DNA of 64,000 nucleotides, taken from contig NZ_JAHUWH010000002.1 in the NCBI RefSeq assembly GCF_019219095.1, forward strand, positions 372,001 through 436,000. The letters run 5' to 3'. Positions 54,535 through 63,029 of the stretch are shown here, in pieces. The DNA comes from Acidovorax sp. sic0104. Its GTDB lineage: Bacteria > Pseudomonadota > Gammaproteobacteria > Burkholderiales > Burkholderiaceae_C. The position numbers and the translations under genes are program-made. Within the stretch, counting starts at the first letter, position 1. The number at the start of each line of letters is the position of its first letter. Below the pieces are notes generated by a model that was given only the letters and a program-made list of their open reading frames with translations, did not search any database and had not been told where the DNA came from.

Positions 54535-55347
54535 TCAACCGGCGACGGGATTGCCGTCGGCTCGGAAGCGGCTGCCCAAACGGTAGCGGGTGGCAGGGTG
54601 CAAACACCGCACCACGGTGATCGGCACCCCGCGCGACCAGGTGCGGCGGGTGAGCAGCAGGCATGGCTCCTGAGGCGACATTTCCAGCAGCGTCGCCTGT
54701 TCGGCGGTGGGCATGACGGCATCGACCACATGCTCGATCTGGTCGAAGGGCACGTTGCGCACAAGGTATTCGGAAGGTTGCAGTTGCGTGAAGTCCTGCG
54801 CGGCGAACTGGGGCACCTGGCGCGGGTTCACATGGCGGTCTTCAAGCTGCACGGGCAGGCCGTCCTCGCGGTGGATGCACAGCGAGTGGAACACCGACTC
54901 GCCCGTGCGCAGGTCCAGCGCAGCGGCCACTTCGAGCGTGGCCGAGATGCGCTCCACCGCCAGCACGTCGCAGCGATAGTCGTGCCCGCGCTGGCGGATC
55001 TCGCCAGCCAGGTTGGCGATCTGCAGCAGCGTGGACTGGGGCTTGTCTTCCGCCACGAAGCTGCCTACACCGGCCACGCGCACGATGCGGCCCTGCTCCA
55101 CCAGCTCACGCAGCGCGCGGTTGACCGTCATGCGCGAGATGCCGAACTGGGTGACCAGTTCGTTCTCGGACGGCAGGCGGTCGCCCGCACGCCAGATGCC
55201 TTCCTGGATCTTGCGCGAGATATGGTCCTTGACCTGCTCGTACAGCGCCATGGCCTGCGCGGGCGCAGCCACGGCGACCACGGCCCTGGCAGGCGTGGCG
55301 CTGCGCGGTGCAGTGGCTGCGGTGCGGCGGGATGGGCGGGCGCTCAT
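54535..55347 (-). CDS. hutC: Histidine-utilisation repressor HutC (GntR family)
   Basis: 270 residues from the ATG at 55347. After an Ala/Arg-rich leader of about 30 residues, the GntR winged helix covers about 33-100 (ALYEQVKDHISRKIQEGIWRAGDRLPSENELVTQFGISRMTVNRAL). The UTRA effector domain follows (DVLAVERISATLEVAA, LCIHREDGLPVQLEDRHVNP, LTRRTWSRGVPITVVRCLHPATRYRLGS). HutC represses hut genes and is released by urocanate. It sits 19 bp after the ABC ATPase gene, so it is probably the last gene of the transporter operon and subject to its own control. Confidence 0.95.
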   Translation of the reverse strand: MSARPSRRTAATAPRSATPARAVVAVAAPAQAMALYEQVKDHISRKIQEGIWRAGDRLPSENELVTQFGISRMTVNRALRELVEQGRIVRVAGVGSFVAEDKPQSTLLQIANLAGEIRQRGHDYRCDVLAVERISATLEVAAALDLRTGESVFHSLCIHREDGLPVQLEDRHVNPRQVPQFAAQDFTQLQPSEYLVRNVPFDQIEHVVDAVMPTAEQATLLEMSPQEPCLLLTRRTWSRGVPITVVRCLHPATRYRLGSRFRADGNPVAG

Positions 55348-55366
55348 GGGCTGGTGCGGGTTCAGA

Positions 55367-56146
55367 TCAGTGCAGGTCCGCCGCCATGGATTCAGCGCGG
55401 ATCTCTTCGGTGAGGCGCGCCTTGAGGTCCATGAACTCGGGGCTGGTCTTGATCGTGTAGTGGCGCGGGTGCGGCAGGTCCACCGCCAGCTCGGTCTTGA
55501 TGCGGCCGGGCCGGGCGCTGAACACGGCCACGCGGTTGGCCATGAAGATGGCTTCATCGATGTCGTGGGTGACAAACAGCACCGTCTTGCGCTCGGACTC
55601 CCAGATGCCGAGCAGCAGCTCCTGCATGAGCACGCGGGTCTGGTTGTCCAGCGCGCCGAAGGGCTCGTCCATCAGCAAGATCTTGGGGTCGTTGGCCAGC
55701 GCGCGCGCAATGGCGGTGCGTTGCTGCATGCCGCCCGACAGCTGCTTGGGAAAGTGCTGCTCGAAGCCACGCAGGCCCACCTTGGCGATGAAGTACGCGG
55801 CGCGTTCCTTTTGCTGCGATTCGGGCATGCCGCGCTCGCGCAGGCCAAAGCGGATGTTCTGCTCGATGGTGAGCCAGGGGAAGAGCGTGTAGCTCTGGAA
55901 CACCATGCCGCGGTCGGCGCCCGGGCCGTCCACCGGCGCACCGTCGAGCAGCACGCGGCCGCTGGTGGCGTGGTCCAGCCCCGCCACGATGCGCAGCAGG
56001 GTGGATTTACCGCAGCCCGAGGGGCCGAGGATGGTCACGAAGTCGTTGTCCTGCACCTCGAAGTCGACAGGCTGCAGCGCCTGTGTGCGCTGGCCCTTGG
56101 CGGTCTCGAAGACGCGCGAGACGGCTTGGATGGATACGCTGCTCAT
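55367..56146 (-). CDS. NitT/TauT-type ABC transporter ATPase
   Basis: 259 residues from the ATG at 56146. Walker A is GPSGCGKST, the Q-loop is VFQSYTLFPW, the signature is LSGGMQQRTAIARA, Walker B is ILLMDEPFGALD, and the switch His is in VTHDIDEA. This matches the SsuB/TauB/NrtD class. It powers uptake through the coupled permease; its start overlaps the permease stop (ATGA). The operon lies under a HutC-type operator, so an imidazole compound such as histidine or urocanate is a likely ligand. Confidence 0.93.
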   Translation of the reverse strand: MSSVSIQAVSRVFETAKGQRTQALQPVDFEVQDNDFVTILGPSGCGKSTLLRIVAGLDHATSGRVLLDGAPVDGPGADRGMVFQSYTLFPWLTIEQNIRFGLRERGMPESQQKERAAYFIAKVGLRGFEQHFPKQLSGGMQQRTAIARALANDPKILLMDEPFGALDNQTRVLMQELLLGIWESERKTVLFVTHDIDEAIFMANRVAVFSARPGRIKTELAVDLPHPRHYTIKTSPEFMDLKARLTEEIRAESMAADLH

Positions 56147-56979
56147 CGCACAAAGCTCCAGGCAAACAGGCGGTGGTTGAGCGCCTTGAAGGCGAAGTCG
56201 GACACCAGCCCGATGAGGCCGATGATGATGATGCCGAAGATGATCTGGCCGGTATTGAGCAGCGACTGGCTGTCGGTGATCATGTGGCCGATGCCGCTCG
56301 ACGAGCCGATCAGCTCCGCCACGATCACATAGGTCCAGGCCCAGCCCAGCACCAGGCGCAGTGTCTCGGCGATCTCGGGCGCAGCGCCGGGGATCAGCAC
56401 CCGCGTGACGATGCCCTTGTGGCCCGCACCCAGCGTGTAGGCAGCCTCCACCAGGTCGCGCCGCGCGCCGCCCACGGTGACGGCCACCATCAGCGTGATC
56501 TGGAAGACCGAGCCGATGAAGATGACGAGGATCTTCTGCGTCTCTCCGATGCCGGCCCACAGGATGAGCAGCGGGATGAAGGCCGACGCGGGCAGGTAGC
56601 GGCAGAACGAGACGAAGGGCTCGAAGAATGCCTCGATGCCCTTGTACGCGCCCATCGCGATGCCCAGGGGCACGGCGATGACGGCGGCCAGGATGAAGCC
56701 GCCGAACACGCGCCACACCGTCATGCCGATGTCCTTGTGAAAGCCGTACTCGCTGAACAACAGCCAGCCTTCCTTGGCCATGGTGACAGGGCTGGCCAGG
56801 AAGGTAGGCGACACGAAGCCGCCCAGTGTGAAGAACGCCCACACCAGCACGAACAACACAAAAAAACCGAAGCCCAGCAGCCAGCGGGCACGGGCACTCA
56901 CAGGCTCCAGGGGAGCGAGCGAGCGCCGGCGCACGGGGGCTTGGGGCGTGGTCACGGGCAGAGGTTGCACAGCAGACAT
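56143..56979 (-). CDS. NitT/TauT-type ABC transporter permease
   Basis: 278 residues with six or seven hydrophobic segments after a Pro/Arg-rich N-terminus. The inner-membrane permease signature for ATPase docking is in EAAYTLGAGHKGIVTRVLIPGAAPEI (EAA loop). GMTVWRVFGGFILAAVIAVPLGIAMG is typical of SsuC/TauC proteins. It is coupled to the ATPase and follows the binding protein by 25 bp. Confidence 0.93.
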   Translation of the reverse strand: MSAVQPLPVTTPQAPVRRRSLAPLEPVSARARWLLGFGFFVLFVLVWAFFTLGGFVSPTFLASPVTMAKEGWLLFSEYGFHKDIGMTVWRVFGGFILAAVIAVPLGIAMGAYKGIEAFFEPFVSFCRYLPASAFIPLLILWAGIGETQKILVIFIGSVFQITLMVAVTVGGARRDLVEAAYTLGAGHKGIVTRVLIPGAAPEIAETLRLVLGWAWTYVIVAELIGSSSGIGHMITDSQSLLNTGQIIFGIIIIGLIGLVSDFAFKALNHRLFAWSFVR

Positions 56980-57004
56980 GGCGCGTTCTTCTTCCAGGAA
57001 CGAT

Positions 57005-57970
57005 TTACTTGATGAAGCTCGCGTCGAAAGTGACGTTCAGATCCTCGGGCCCCTTGCGGATGATGCCGGCCTCGAGAAGGATGGCCGTGGCGTCCTTCAT
57101 GAACGCGGTCAGCTCGCCCGCAAAGAACTTCTGGTTGGCGGCCTTGTCCTGCCAGCGCAGGAAGGACGACGACTTGGCAAACTGCTCGCCCGTCTGCTTG
57201 ACCGCCGCGCCCATGATCTCGTTGGACTTGGCCGGGTCGGCCTTGATCATGTCGAGTGCCTGGAAGTACGAGTTGGCCAGGGCCTGTGCGGCCTTGCCGT
57301 TGGCCTTGAGCCAGGTGGGGTCGCAACCCACGGTGTCCATCACCATGGGGTAATCGAGCGTGGTGGCCAAGATCTTGCCCGCAGCAGGGTTGTCGCGCAC
57401 GGTAGACAGGTACGGCTCGTACGTCATGGCGGCGTCGTTCTGCCCCGCCACGAAGGCCTGGGCAGCGGCCTGAGGCGACAGCGTGGTGGTCTTCACGTCC
57501 TTGAGGCTCATGCCGTTCTTACTGAGCATCCAGGCCAGACCGAAATACGGGGCGGTGCCGGGCGCATCCACGCCGATGGTCTTGCCCTTGAGGTCCGCAA
57601 AGCCCTTGATGTCGCCACGCACCGCAATGCCGTCGGCGCCGTAGGACTTGTCCATCTGGAAGATCTGCACGATGGGCACGCCGTTGGCGTTCCAGGCCAC
57701 GTGCGTCTCGACCGTGGTGGCGGCGCACTGGATGGACTTGGAAGCCAGTGCGAGGTGGCGATCCTTCTGCGGGATCATCTTGATCTCCACATCCAGGCCG
57801 TTCTTCTTGAAGATGCCCGCCTTGTCGGCCAGCGTCAGCGGCGCAAAACCCGTCCAGCCGGACATGCCCAGCACAATCTTGGTCTCTTGCGCCTGGGCCG
57901 GTGCGGCCATTGCCATCACGCAGGCCGCTGCCGCTGCCAGCGACGTCCATTTCACAACCGATCGAGTCAT
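57005..57970 (-). CDS. NitT/TauT-type ABC transporter substrate-binding protein
   Basis: 321 residues from the second of two adjacent ATGs (57970; the first is at 57973), with AGGAG upstream. The Sec signal is SLAAAAACVMAMAAPAQAQ. The mature part starts TKIVLGMSGWTGFAPLTLADKAGIFKKNG, the NMT1/TauA-like fold, with GFADLKGKTIGVDAPGTAPYFGL. It is the first gene of the transporter-hutC operon, with a perfect HutC-type palindrome 88 bp upstream. The ligand is inferred to be histidine, urocanate or a relative. Confidence 0.92.
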   Translation of the reverse strand: MTRSVVKWTSLAAAAACVMAMAAPAQAQETKIVLGMSGWTGFAPLTLADKAGIFKKNGLDVEIKMIPQKDRHLALASKSIQCAATTVETHVAWNANGVPIVQIFQMDKSYGADGIAVRGDIKGFADLKGKTIGVDAPGTAPYFGLAWMLSKNGMSLKDVKTTTLSPQAAAQAFVAGQNDAAMTYEPYLSTVRDNPAAGKILATTLDYPMVMDTVGCDPTWLKANGKAAQALANSYFQALDMIKADPAKSNEIMGAAVKQTGEQFAKSSSFLRWQDKAANQKFFAGELTAFMKDATAILLEAGIIRKGPEDLNVTFDASFIK

Positions 57971-58057
57971 CATCTGCTCCTGTTTGAAGAAAGTACCTTT
58001 GCCCACTCCGGCCGGGTCGCACCCGCTTCCAGCCGCCATGATGACAGTCCGAGCATA

Positions 58058-58071
58058 CCTGTATATACAGG
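58058..58071. promoter_or_regulatory. HutC-type operator before the ABC transporter operon
   Basis: CCTGTATATACAGG is a perfect 14 bp palindrome, 88 bp upstream of the binding-protein start. Thirteen of fourteen bases match the site before hutH. This is direct support for common control. Confidence 0.82.
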
Positions 58072-58175
58072 GTAAACGCTAGCACTGCGCCTCAAGAATC
58101 GCGGGGTGATCTGGGTTTGCAAGAACGGGGCCAGGCCGGAGGGTCGGGGGGGCGCTGGCGCGATTATTCGGCCAT

Positions 58176-58196
58176 TGCTATATAAATAATAGCATT
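58176..58196. repeat. Partial TGCTAT dispersed repeat
   Basis: TGCTATATAAATAATAGCAT, the left arm of the family only, lies between the transporter operon promoter and the end of the sensor kinase gene. Confidence 0.6.
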
Positions 58197-58316
58197 CAAC
58201 CCAATGCCAGCCGACCCCATTCGGCACATCGACTCAAGAGCTTGCAGCAGTGCCAGGGCAAGCGGTCTGAATGGTGCCCAGCCCTGCCGTGCACCAATAC
58301 CGGGCAAGGTCGCCGC

Positions 58317-59741
58317 TCAGTCCACCAGGGGCAGGCGCACCGTGACCGACAGGCCGGGCTCTGCATTGCGCATGTCCAGCGTGCCACCGTGCGCCTGCGC
58401 CACCAGGCGGCACAGGTACAGGCCCAGCCCCACTCCGCCCGTGGTGCGCTGGCGGGCCGTGTCAGGCCGGTAGAAGGCCTGGGCCAGGTGCGGCAGATGC
58501 TCCGCAGGAACGCCCGGGCCGTGATCGCGGACCTCGATCACGATGGAACCATCCACGCGCCGCAGATGCAGCTCAGGCGGTGGAGCGGCCGGGTCGCTGT
58601 GCCGAAGGCTGTTGTCCAGCAGGTTGCGCAGCAGCAGCCGAAGCCGTGAGCGGTCGAGCGACAGCGCCGCCAGTGCCTGCGGTGCCCCGCTCACGTCCGC
58701 ATGCAGCACGATGGACGCCGCGCTGGCGTGGCGCGTGCCCAACTCGCCGATCACCTCGCGCGCCAGCGCAGCAAGATCGGTGGGCTCGCGGTGCAGGGCT
58801 GCGTGGCGCCCGGCCAGGCGCTCGCTTTCCAGCAGGTCGGTGATGAGGCCCGCCATCTCGCCCAGGTCGCGCATCAGCGCCAACCGCTGGGTCTGCACGT
58901 CGGTGCTTTCGGGCAGCAGTTCGGTGTTCAGGCGTGCCCGCGTGAGCGGGCTTCGCAACTCGTGGCTCATGGCCAGCAACAGTGCGCGCTTAGCCTCCAG
59001 CATCTGGTGGATGTCGTCGCCCATGGTGTTGATGGTGGCCGCCAGCTGGCCCAGTTCATCAGGCCGGTGGGCGTGCCGCACGGGGATGGCCTGGGCGAAA
59101 TTGCCTTCACCGAAGCGCTGGGCGCCCATGCGGATGTCGTCCAGCGGCCGCAGAAGGTGACGCACGTACACATACGCCAACGCCGTGAGCAGCAGCAGCA
59201 CGGTGAGCGTGCCCCACGCGATGCGCGGCCGCTTGTCCCACGACAGCGCGTTGAGGCCAAACTCGATGCTGTGCCCGTCGGCCGTGATGCGCTGCAAGAG
59301 CCGCCGGCCCTGGTCGTCGCTGCCATGGCCGTTCCAGTGGTCCTCGCGCTGGAACTTGTCGCTCATCCAGTCAGGGCGCGGTTGGTCGGGGTGCGACTCC
59401 CAGTGGACCGACGGCCCGTCGATGCGCAGCGTCACGGGCAGCCGCTTGGCAATGGCCTGTGCGCGCTCGACGCTGGGGGGGGAGCCGATCTCCGCAGCCA
59501 GGCGGTCCACGTAGTCCATCAGCAACGGTCGCGCCGCCTCGCGCCAGCCCACGGACACGGCCTTCTGCACGCCGCCCATGAAGGCAATGGCCACCGTGAT
59601 CGCCAGGGCCATGAAGACCAGCACCAACCGTATGCGCAGCGAGTAGCCGACGGTCCTGCTTGCACGGCGGTGCCATGGGCAGTCGTGTTCGAGGCCCGGG
59701 ATGTCGTGGCGCGCCCGTTGGCGGCTACTCCACCACCTCAT
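58317..59741 (-). CDS. Two-component sensor histidine kinase
   Basis: 474 residues. Membrane segments at about 36-57 and 174-192 flank a small periplasmic sensor region. HAMP follows (RHLLRPLDDIRMGAQRFGEGN), then the phospho-acceptor His260 in AMSHELRSPLTRA, the N box LLRNLLDNSLRHS, G1 RDHGPGVP and G2 GGVGLGLYLC. It autophosphorylates and passes phosphate to the response regulator encoded just upstream, whose stop its start overlaps (ATGA). The nearby Spy-like lipoprotein suggests an envelope or metal stress input. Confidence 0.94.
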   Translation of the reverse strand: MRWWSSRQRARHDIPGLEHDCPWHRRASRTVGYSLRIRLVLVFMALAITVAIAFMGGVQKAVSVGWREAARPLLMDYVDRLAAEIGSPPSVERAQAIAKRLPVTLRIDGPSVHWESHPDQPRPDWMSDKFQREDHWNGHGSDDQGRRLLQRITADGHSIEFGLNALSWDKRPRIAWGTLTVLLLLTALAYVYVRHLLRPLDDIRMGAQRFGEGNFAQAIPVRHAHRPDELGQLAATINTMGDDIHQMLEAKRALLLAMSHELRSPLTRARLNTELLPESTDVQTQRLALMRDLGEMAGLITDLLESERLAGRHAALHREPTDLAALAREVIGELGTRHASAASIVLHADVSGAPQALAALSLDRSRLRLLLRNLLDNSLRHSDPAAPPPELHLRRVDGSIVIEVRDHGPGVPAEHLPHLAQAFYRPDTARQRTTGGVGLGLYLCRLVAQAHGGTLDMRNAEPGLSVTVRLPLVD

Positions 59742-60427
59742 GGCGCTGGGCCGCGCCGCAGCGCGAGCGAGTAGCCCGCGTTGCGCAGCGTCTTGATGCA
59801 GTCGAGCGGCTCGAGCTTCTTGCGCAGGCGGCTGACCACGATGTCCACCGCGCGGGTGTACAGCTCGGCCTCATGTCCGCGCAACTGGTTCAGGATGTCG
59901 TCACGGCTGAAGACCTTGCCAGGCTCGCGTGCCAGCAGATGCAGCAGGTCAAACTCCGTCCCCGTGAGCTCGATGTCAGCCCCGTGGCGCTGAACGCTGC
60001 GCCGCGCCGCATCGATGCTCAGCCCATCGAACTCCAGCACCCCCGTCCCCCCGCCCGCCCCCGGCGTCCGGCGGCGTCGCAACACGGTCTGCAGACGGGC
60101 CACGAGTTCGCGCGGCTCGAACGGCTTGGGCAGGTAATCGTCCGCACCCAGCTCCAGCCCGACCACGCGGTCCATCACCTCCCCGCGGGCCGTGAGCATC
60201 ACCACGGGCAGGTCGCCTTGCTTGCGGATGGTTCGGCACAACTCGAACCCGTCCATCTCGGGCAGCATGACGTCGAGGATGGCGGCATCAAATCCGCCCG
60301 CAGCAAGCCGGGCCAGCCCGTCGCTGGGCCGAAGCGCATGGGTCAGTTCCAGCTCGAAGCGCTGGAAGTACACCGTGAGCGGGGGCCCCAGTTGTTCGTC
60401 GTCGTCGATGAGAAGGATGCGGTGCAT
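59738..60427 (-). CDS. OmpR/PhoB-family response regulator
   Basis: 229 residues from the ATG at 60427 (a TTG at 60433 is an alternative). Receiver domain: acidic pocket IDDDE, phospho-acceptor Asp52 in AAILDVMLPEMDG, Thr79 in MLTARG, and Lys101 in LPKPFEP. The C-terminal winged helix has ELTGTEFDLLHLLAREPGKVFSRDDI and YTRAVDIVVSRLRKKL. It is resembles RstA/CpxR-type regulators. It forms an operon with the kinase and lies nine bases after a conserved unknown gene. Confidence 0.95.
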   Translation of the reverse strand: MHRILLIDDDEQLGPPLTVYFQRFELELTHALRPSDGLARLAAGGFDAAILDVMLPEMDGFELCRTIRKQGDLPVVMLTARGEVMDRVVGLELGADDYLPKPFEPRELVARLQTVLRRRRTPGAGGGTGVLEFDGLSIDAARRSVQRHGADIELTGTEFDLLHLLAREPGKVFSRDDILNQLRGHEAELYTRAVDIVVSRLRKKLEPLDCIKTLRNAGYSLALRRGPAP

Positions 60428-60436
60428 GTGCAATTC

Positions 60437-60895
60437 TTACACTGACAGGCTGTATTCCGGCATGGCGCGCTGGCCGGGCGCAATGCCCCAGGCCTGCCCT
60501 GCTTCTTCGGCCATGCCCCAATCCTGCCCACGGGTATGGATGGCGCGCACTGCCGGCTCGGCGCCGCTGCCGTGCCAGGCGCCATCGCCGTGTGCGTCAG
60601 CAGATACCGCACACAATGCACGGTGTCTGCGGATCAGGTCTCGCAAGCGCCGTTGCGCGGGGATGTGCAGGGCATCGAAGGCATCTGCAGCGGCCAGCAA
60701 CGCGGGCAGCGCCGCCAGGGCCGCCTGAACGGGCTGGCGCGCAACCAGGCCCAGCGCATGCTCGCGGTCAAAACGCGGGCCCCACACCAGGGACATCAGC
60801 TCATCATGTGGCTCGGGCATGCCCGCCAGCAGCACCGGCCCATGCTCGCGCAGTTGCGTGGCCAGTTGGTGAATGGGTTGGAGCAAAGGTGACAT
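60437..60895 (-). CDS. Conserved unknown protein linked to the two-component system
   Basis: 152 residues, mainly helical and rich in Ala, Leu, Arg and His (PALLAAADAFDALHIPAQRRLRDLIRRHRALCAV). No signal peptide, membrane segment or recognisable domain. It sits between the Spy-like lipoprotein gene (16 bp) and the response regulator (9 bp), all in one direction, so it belongs to their operon. No function can be assigned. Confidence 0.75.
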   Translation of the reverse strand: MSPLLQPIHQLATQLREHGPVLLAGMPEPHDELMSLVWGPRFDREHALGLVARQPVQAALAALPALLAAADAFDALHIPAQRRLRDLIRRHRALCAVSADAHGDGAWHGSGAEPAVRAIHTRGQDWGMAEEAGQAWGIAPGQRAMPEYSLSV

Positions 60896-60911
60896 GTTGA
60901 CGCTCCCTGCC

Positions 60912-61382
60912 TCAGGTGCGCGCCAGCCAGCCCTTGCGCCGCTGCATCAGCTCGCGCACTTTCTGCTGCTGACCCGGATTGAGGCTGTCATAGAAATCTG
61001 CCAGCGCCGTGATCACCTCAGGGCTGTTGGCCTGCACGGCCCGGGTCTTTTCATCCAGCAGGGCCTGGGCACGTGTGCGGTCGAACTTGTCGCCAGCCAC
61101 GATGGCCTGGACCTCTGCGCGCGGATCCGCCGTCTGGCCGACCAGAGCAGTGCGCTGGGCCTGCAGCTTGTCCGCCAGCGTATTGAGTTTTTGCTTCTGT
61201 GCGTCCGTGAGATCGAGCTTGCTGCTCACGCGCTCGACCACCTTGCCGCGCATCTCGGCCATCTTCTCCGGCGTCATGGCGCCATGTCGGTGGTGGTAGC
61301 CACCGGAGCAAGCAGTGAGACCACCCACCATGATCGAAGCGCCGAACAATCCCACCAGGGTTCTCTTGATCCAGGATTTCAT
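60912..61382 (-). CDS. Spy/CpxP-like periplasmic lipoprotein
   Basis: 156 residues. The signal ends in a lipobox (GGLTAC, Cys25), followed by a His-rich patch (GGYHHRHG) that could bind metal. Two LTXXQ-type motifs characteristic of the Spy/CpxP fold are present: LDLTDAQKQKLNTL and LNPGQQQKVREL. These proteins are all-helical periplasmic chaperones or stress sensors. It is the first gene of the group with the two-component system, which suggests feedback onto the sensor kinase as for CpxP. Confidence 0.9.
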   Translation of the reverse strand: MKSWIKRTLVGLFGASIMVGGLTACSGGYHHRHGAMTPEKMAEMRGKVVERVSSKLDLTDAQKQKLNTLADKLQAQRTALVGQTADPRAEVQAIVAGDKFDRTRAQALLDEKTRAVQANSPEVITALADFYDSLNPGQQQKVRELMQRRKGWLART

Positions 61383-61551
61383 GATGCAGTCCTTTCACGG
61401 ACGGTGTTGAACATGACCCTGATGGTGCCCGCGCAGCCCAGTCGGGTGGTCTCGGCGCAGTTTCGGTTTATTTCGCTTTGTATCGGTGCACAAGACGGGC
61501 GGCCGGGAAGGAGAAGAGCCCCCCAATGGGGCGCTTGGCCCAGGCGGTCGC

Positions 61552-61896
61552 CTATCGCATGACAGCGGCAAGCACGATGAGTCTCTCGGCAAGACTGGCT
61601 GCATCGTCGCGCATTCGAGCCAGCGGCAGGGCGCCTATCGTGCAGCCTTCATACCAGATGCAGTATCCGGCCTGTGCCGCACCGCCCTGCCCATAGGCAC
61701 ATATAGCCTCTTCCACACTCGAATGCAGTGTTGGCTCACCGACCAGTGTCTTGCCCTGGAATACCCTGGCTTGGTATTGCACCGGGCCGTGCGCGCGGAT
61801 ATGGAGTGTGGGGAGCAATGCGGGCGCTGCAACCCGATGTCCGCGCGGCTCGCCCGACGCTGGCGCGGTCACCCCAGGGCCTGGATCTGGCGACAT
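61552..61896 (-). CDS. Small unknown protein
   Basis: Up to 114 residues from the ATG at 61896. The part that looks like genuine protein begins near LPTLHIRAHGPVQYQARVF and runs to LAERLIVLAAVMR, so a later TTG/GTG start may be the real one. It has two cysteines (AICAY, YCIWYEGC), no membrane segment and no known domain. The 169 bp between it and the Spy-like gene holds no other gene. It overlaps the end of the 72-residue gene by 28 bases. Confidence 0.55.
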   Translation of the reverse strand: MSPDPGPGVTAPASGEPRGHRVAAPALLPTLHIRAHGPVQYQARVFQGKTLVGEPTLHSSVEEAICAYGQGGAAQAGYCIWYEGCTIGALPLARMRDDAASLAERLIVLAAVMR

Positions 61897-62087
61897 CCCG
61901 GATCGGAGAATTGCAATTCGCGCTCCACGCCATGGCCATCTCCATCGCCTTGATAGGCAGGGAGGTCGTCAGCCTGCTGGCGCTGGCGGAGTGCCTCGGA
62001 AGGCTGGCCCATCTGGAAAGATGGCGCCTCAGGCAAGGCCTCGATGTGGTGGAACGACGAGTGATCGGAGCAGGCAGAGAATGACAT
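61869..62087 (-). CDS. Small unknown protein, Gln/Asp-rich
   Basis: 72 residues, starting MSFSACSDHSSFHHIEALPE. The start is supported by GAGGAA seven bases upstream. It is hydrophilic, probably disordered (RQRQQADDLPAYQGDGDGHG), with no recognisable domain. Its end overlaps the start of the next gene, which fits an operon. The coding nature rests on the ribosome binding site and overlap only. Confidence 0.45.
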   Translation of the reverse strand: MSFSACSDHSSFHHIEALPEAPSFQMGQPSEALRQRQQADDLPAYQGDGDGHGVERELQFSDPGCRQIQALG

Positions 62088-62277
62088 GGGGCTTCCTCGC
62101 GGCGAAACTTTGCGGACGCGTCAATGCAGGATTGAGCTTGAGCGGAACATTGGCGCACCAGGCGCTGAGGCGTCGTGTCGGATCGTCTTGCGGTCAATCG
62201 TAGGATGCGACTTACGCACCATTTACCCTGTGCGCCGAGGCACGCCGCAGTGCGATCCGACGGTGGTACCGCTCGCT

Positions 62278-62589
62278 TCAAGCCGCCTTTGCGAGCTCTG
62301 GCGGCTCGATGCCCAGGGCATCGCCCTCCCCGGCCAGCAGGCCGATGCAGTCCAGTGCAGTCGGCGGATCACACGGCTCTGCATAAACCCGCAACGCGAT
62401 GTCCTGGGCTGCTGGCGAAAAGTACAGCCAAAGATTGTCATTGGCCTTGTCGTAGCAGGAAAAAAGCGCACGCCCCGACCCCGGGCGACACATCAGAAAC
62501 CTGGACATGAACATCTGCTGAATGCGCAGAGTGGGCTCGAAAGCCTGTTCGTCATTCCCGAGGGCCAACTTGTGCCAAGTGCTGCTCAT
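62278..62589 (-). CDS. Unknown small protein
   Basis: 103 residues from the ATG at 62589 (MSSTWHKLALGNDEQAF), with AAAGGC upstream. Soluble, beta-rich middle (ALFSCYDKANDNLWLYFSP), acidic C-terminus. No family recognised. The preceding 190 bp (62088-62277) and the 175 bp upstream contain no supported gene. Confidence 0.6.
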   Translation of the reverse strand: MSSTWHKLALGNDEQAFEPTLRIQQMFMSRFLMCRPGSGRALFSCYDKANDNLWLYFSPAAQDIALRVYAEPCDPPTALDCIGLLAGEGDALGIEPPELAKAA

Positions 62590-62765
62590 GAGGTGCCTTT
62601 CGCCTGGCCATGCCAGTGTTGTGGATGGCACATCGTATGGACGGCACCTTCTTGAGCGGCCTTCTTGTGCACCGCATCAATCTGTAGGACAGTCTCTCTG
62701 GCGTATGAGCTTTCACACCGACCTGGGAGCAACCATTTGTCGCTGCGCGGCCCATCGTGACAAGG

Positions 62766-63029
62766 TCATTCGAACGAAGCTTCCAAATCGCGAAAGGCTT
62801 CACCCCGGTGGGGAATGCGCAGCCTTGCGCCGTATGCGCGGAGCGTCGCGCAGCCCAGACCCGTGACATAGAGGATCTGCGCGCGCTGGCAGGGTGAGTC
62901 TACGGGCGGGAGTTGCACCTCTACCATTCCTGCCGCATGCAGAACGCGAAGTTTGTCGATGTTGCCCACATCCGACTCGACAACAGGCAGGGAATCGCGC
63001 TCCAGCGCTCTCAAATACTCCATTGGCAT
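62766..63029 (-). CDS. Unknown small protein
   Basis: 87 residues from the ATG at 63029, which has GGAGG eight bases upstream; the frame is open to 63170 without a ribosome binding site. The sequence (EYLRALERDSLPVVESDVGN, LRVLHAAGMVEVQLPP, LYVTGLGCATLRAYG) looks like a compact alpha/beta domain, possibly winged-helix-like (a short helix, a turn, then paired strands). No function can be given. Confidence 0.62.
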   Translation of the reverse strand: MPMEYLRALERDSLPVVESDVGNIDKLRVLHAAGMVEVQLPPVDSPCQRAQILYVTGLGCATLRAYGARLRIPHRGEAFRDLEASFE

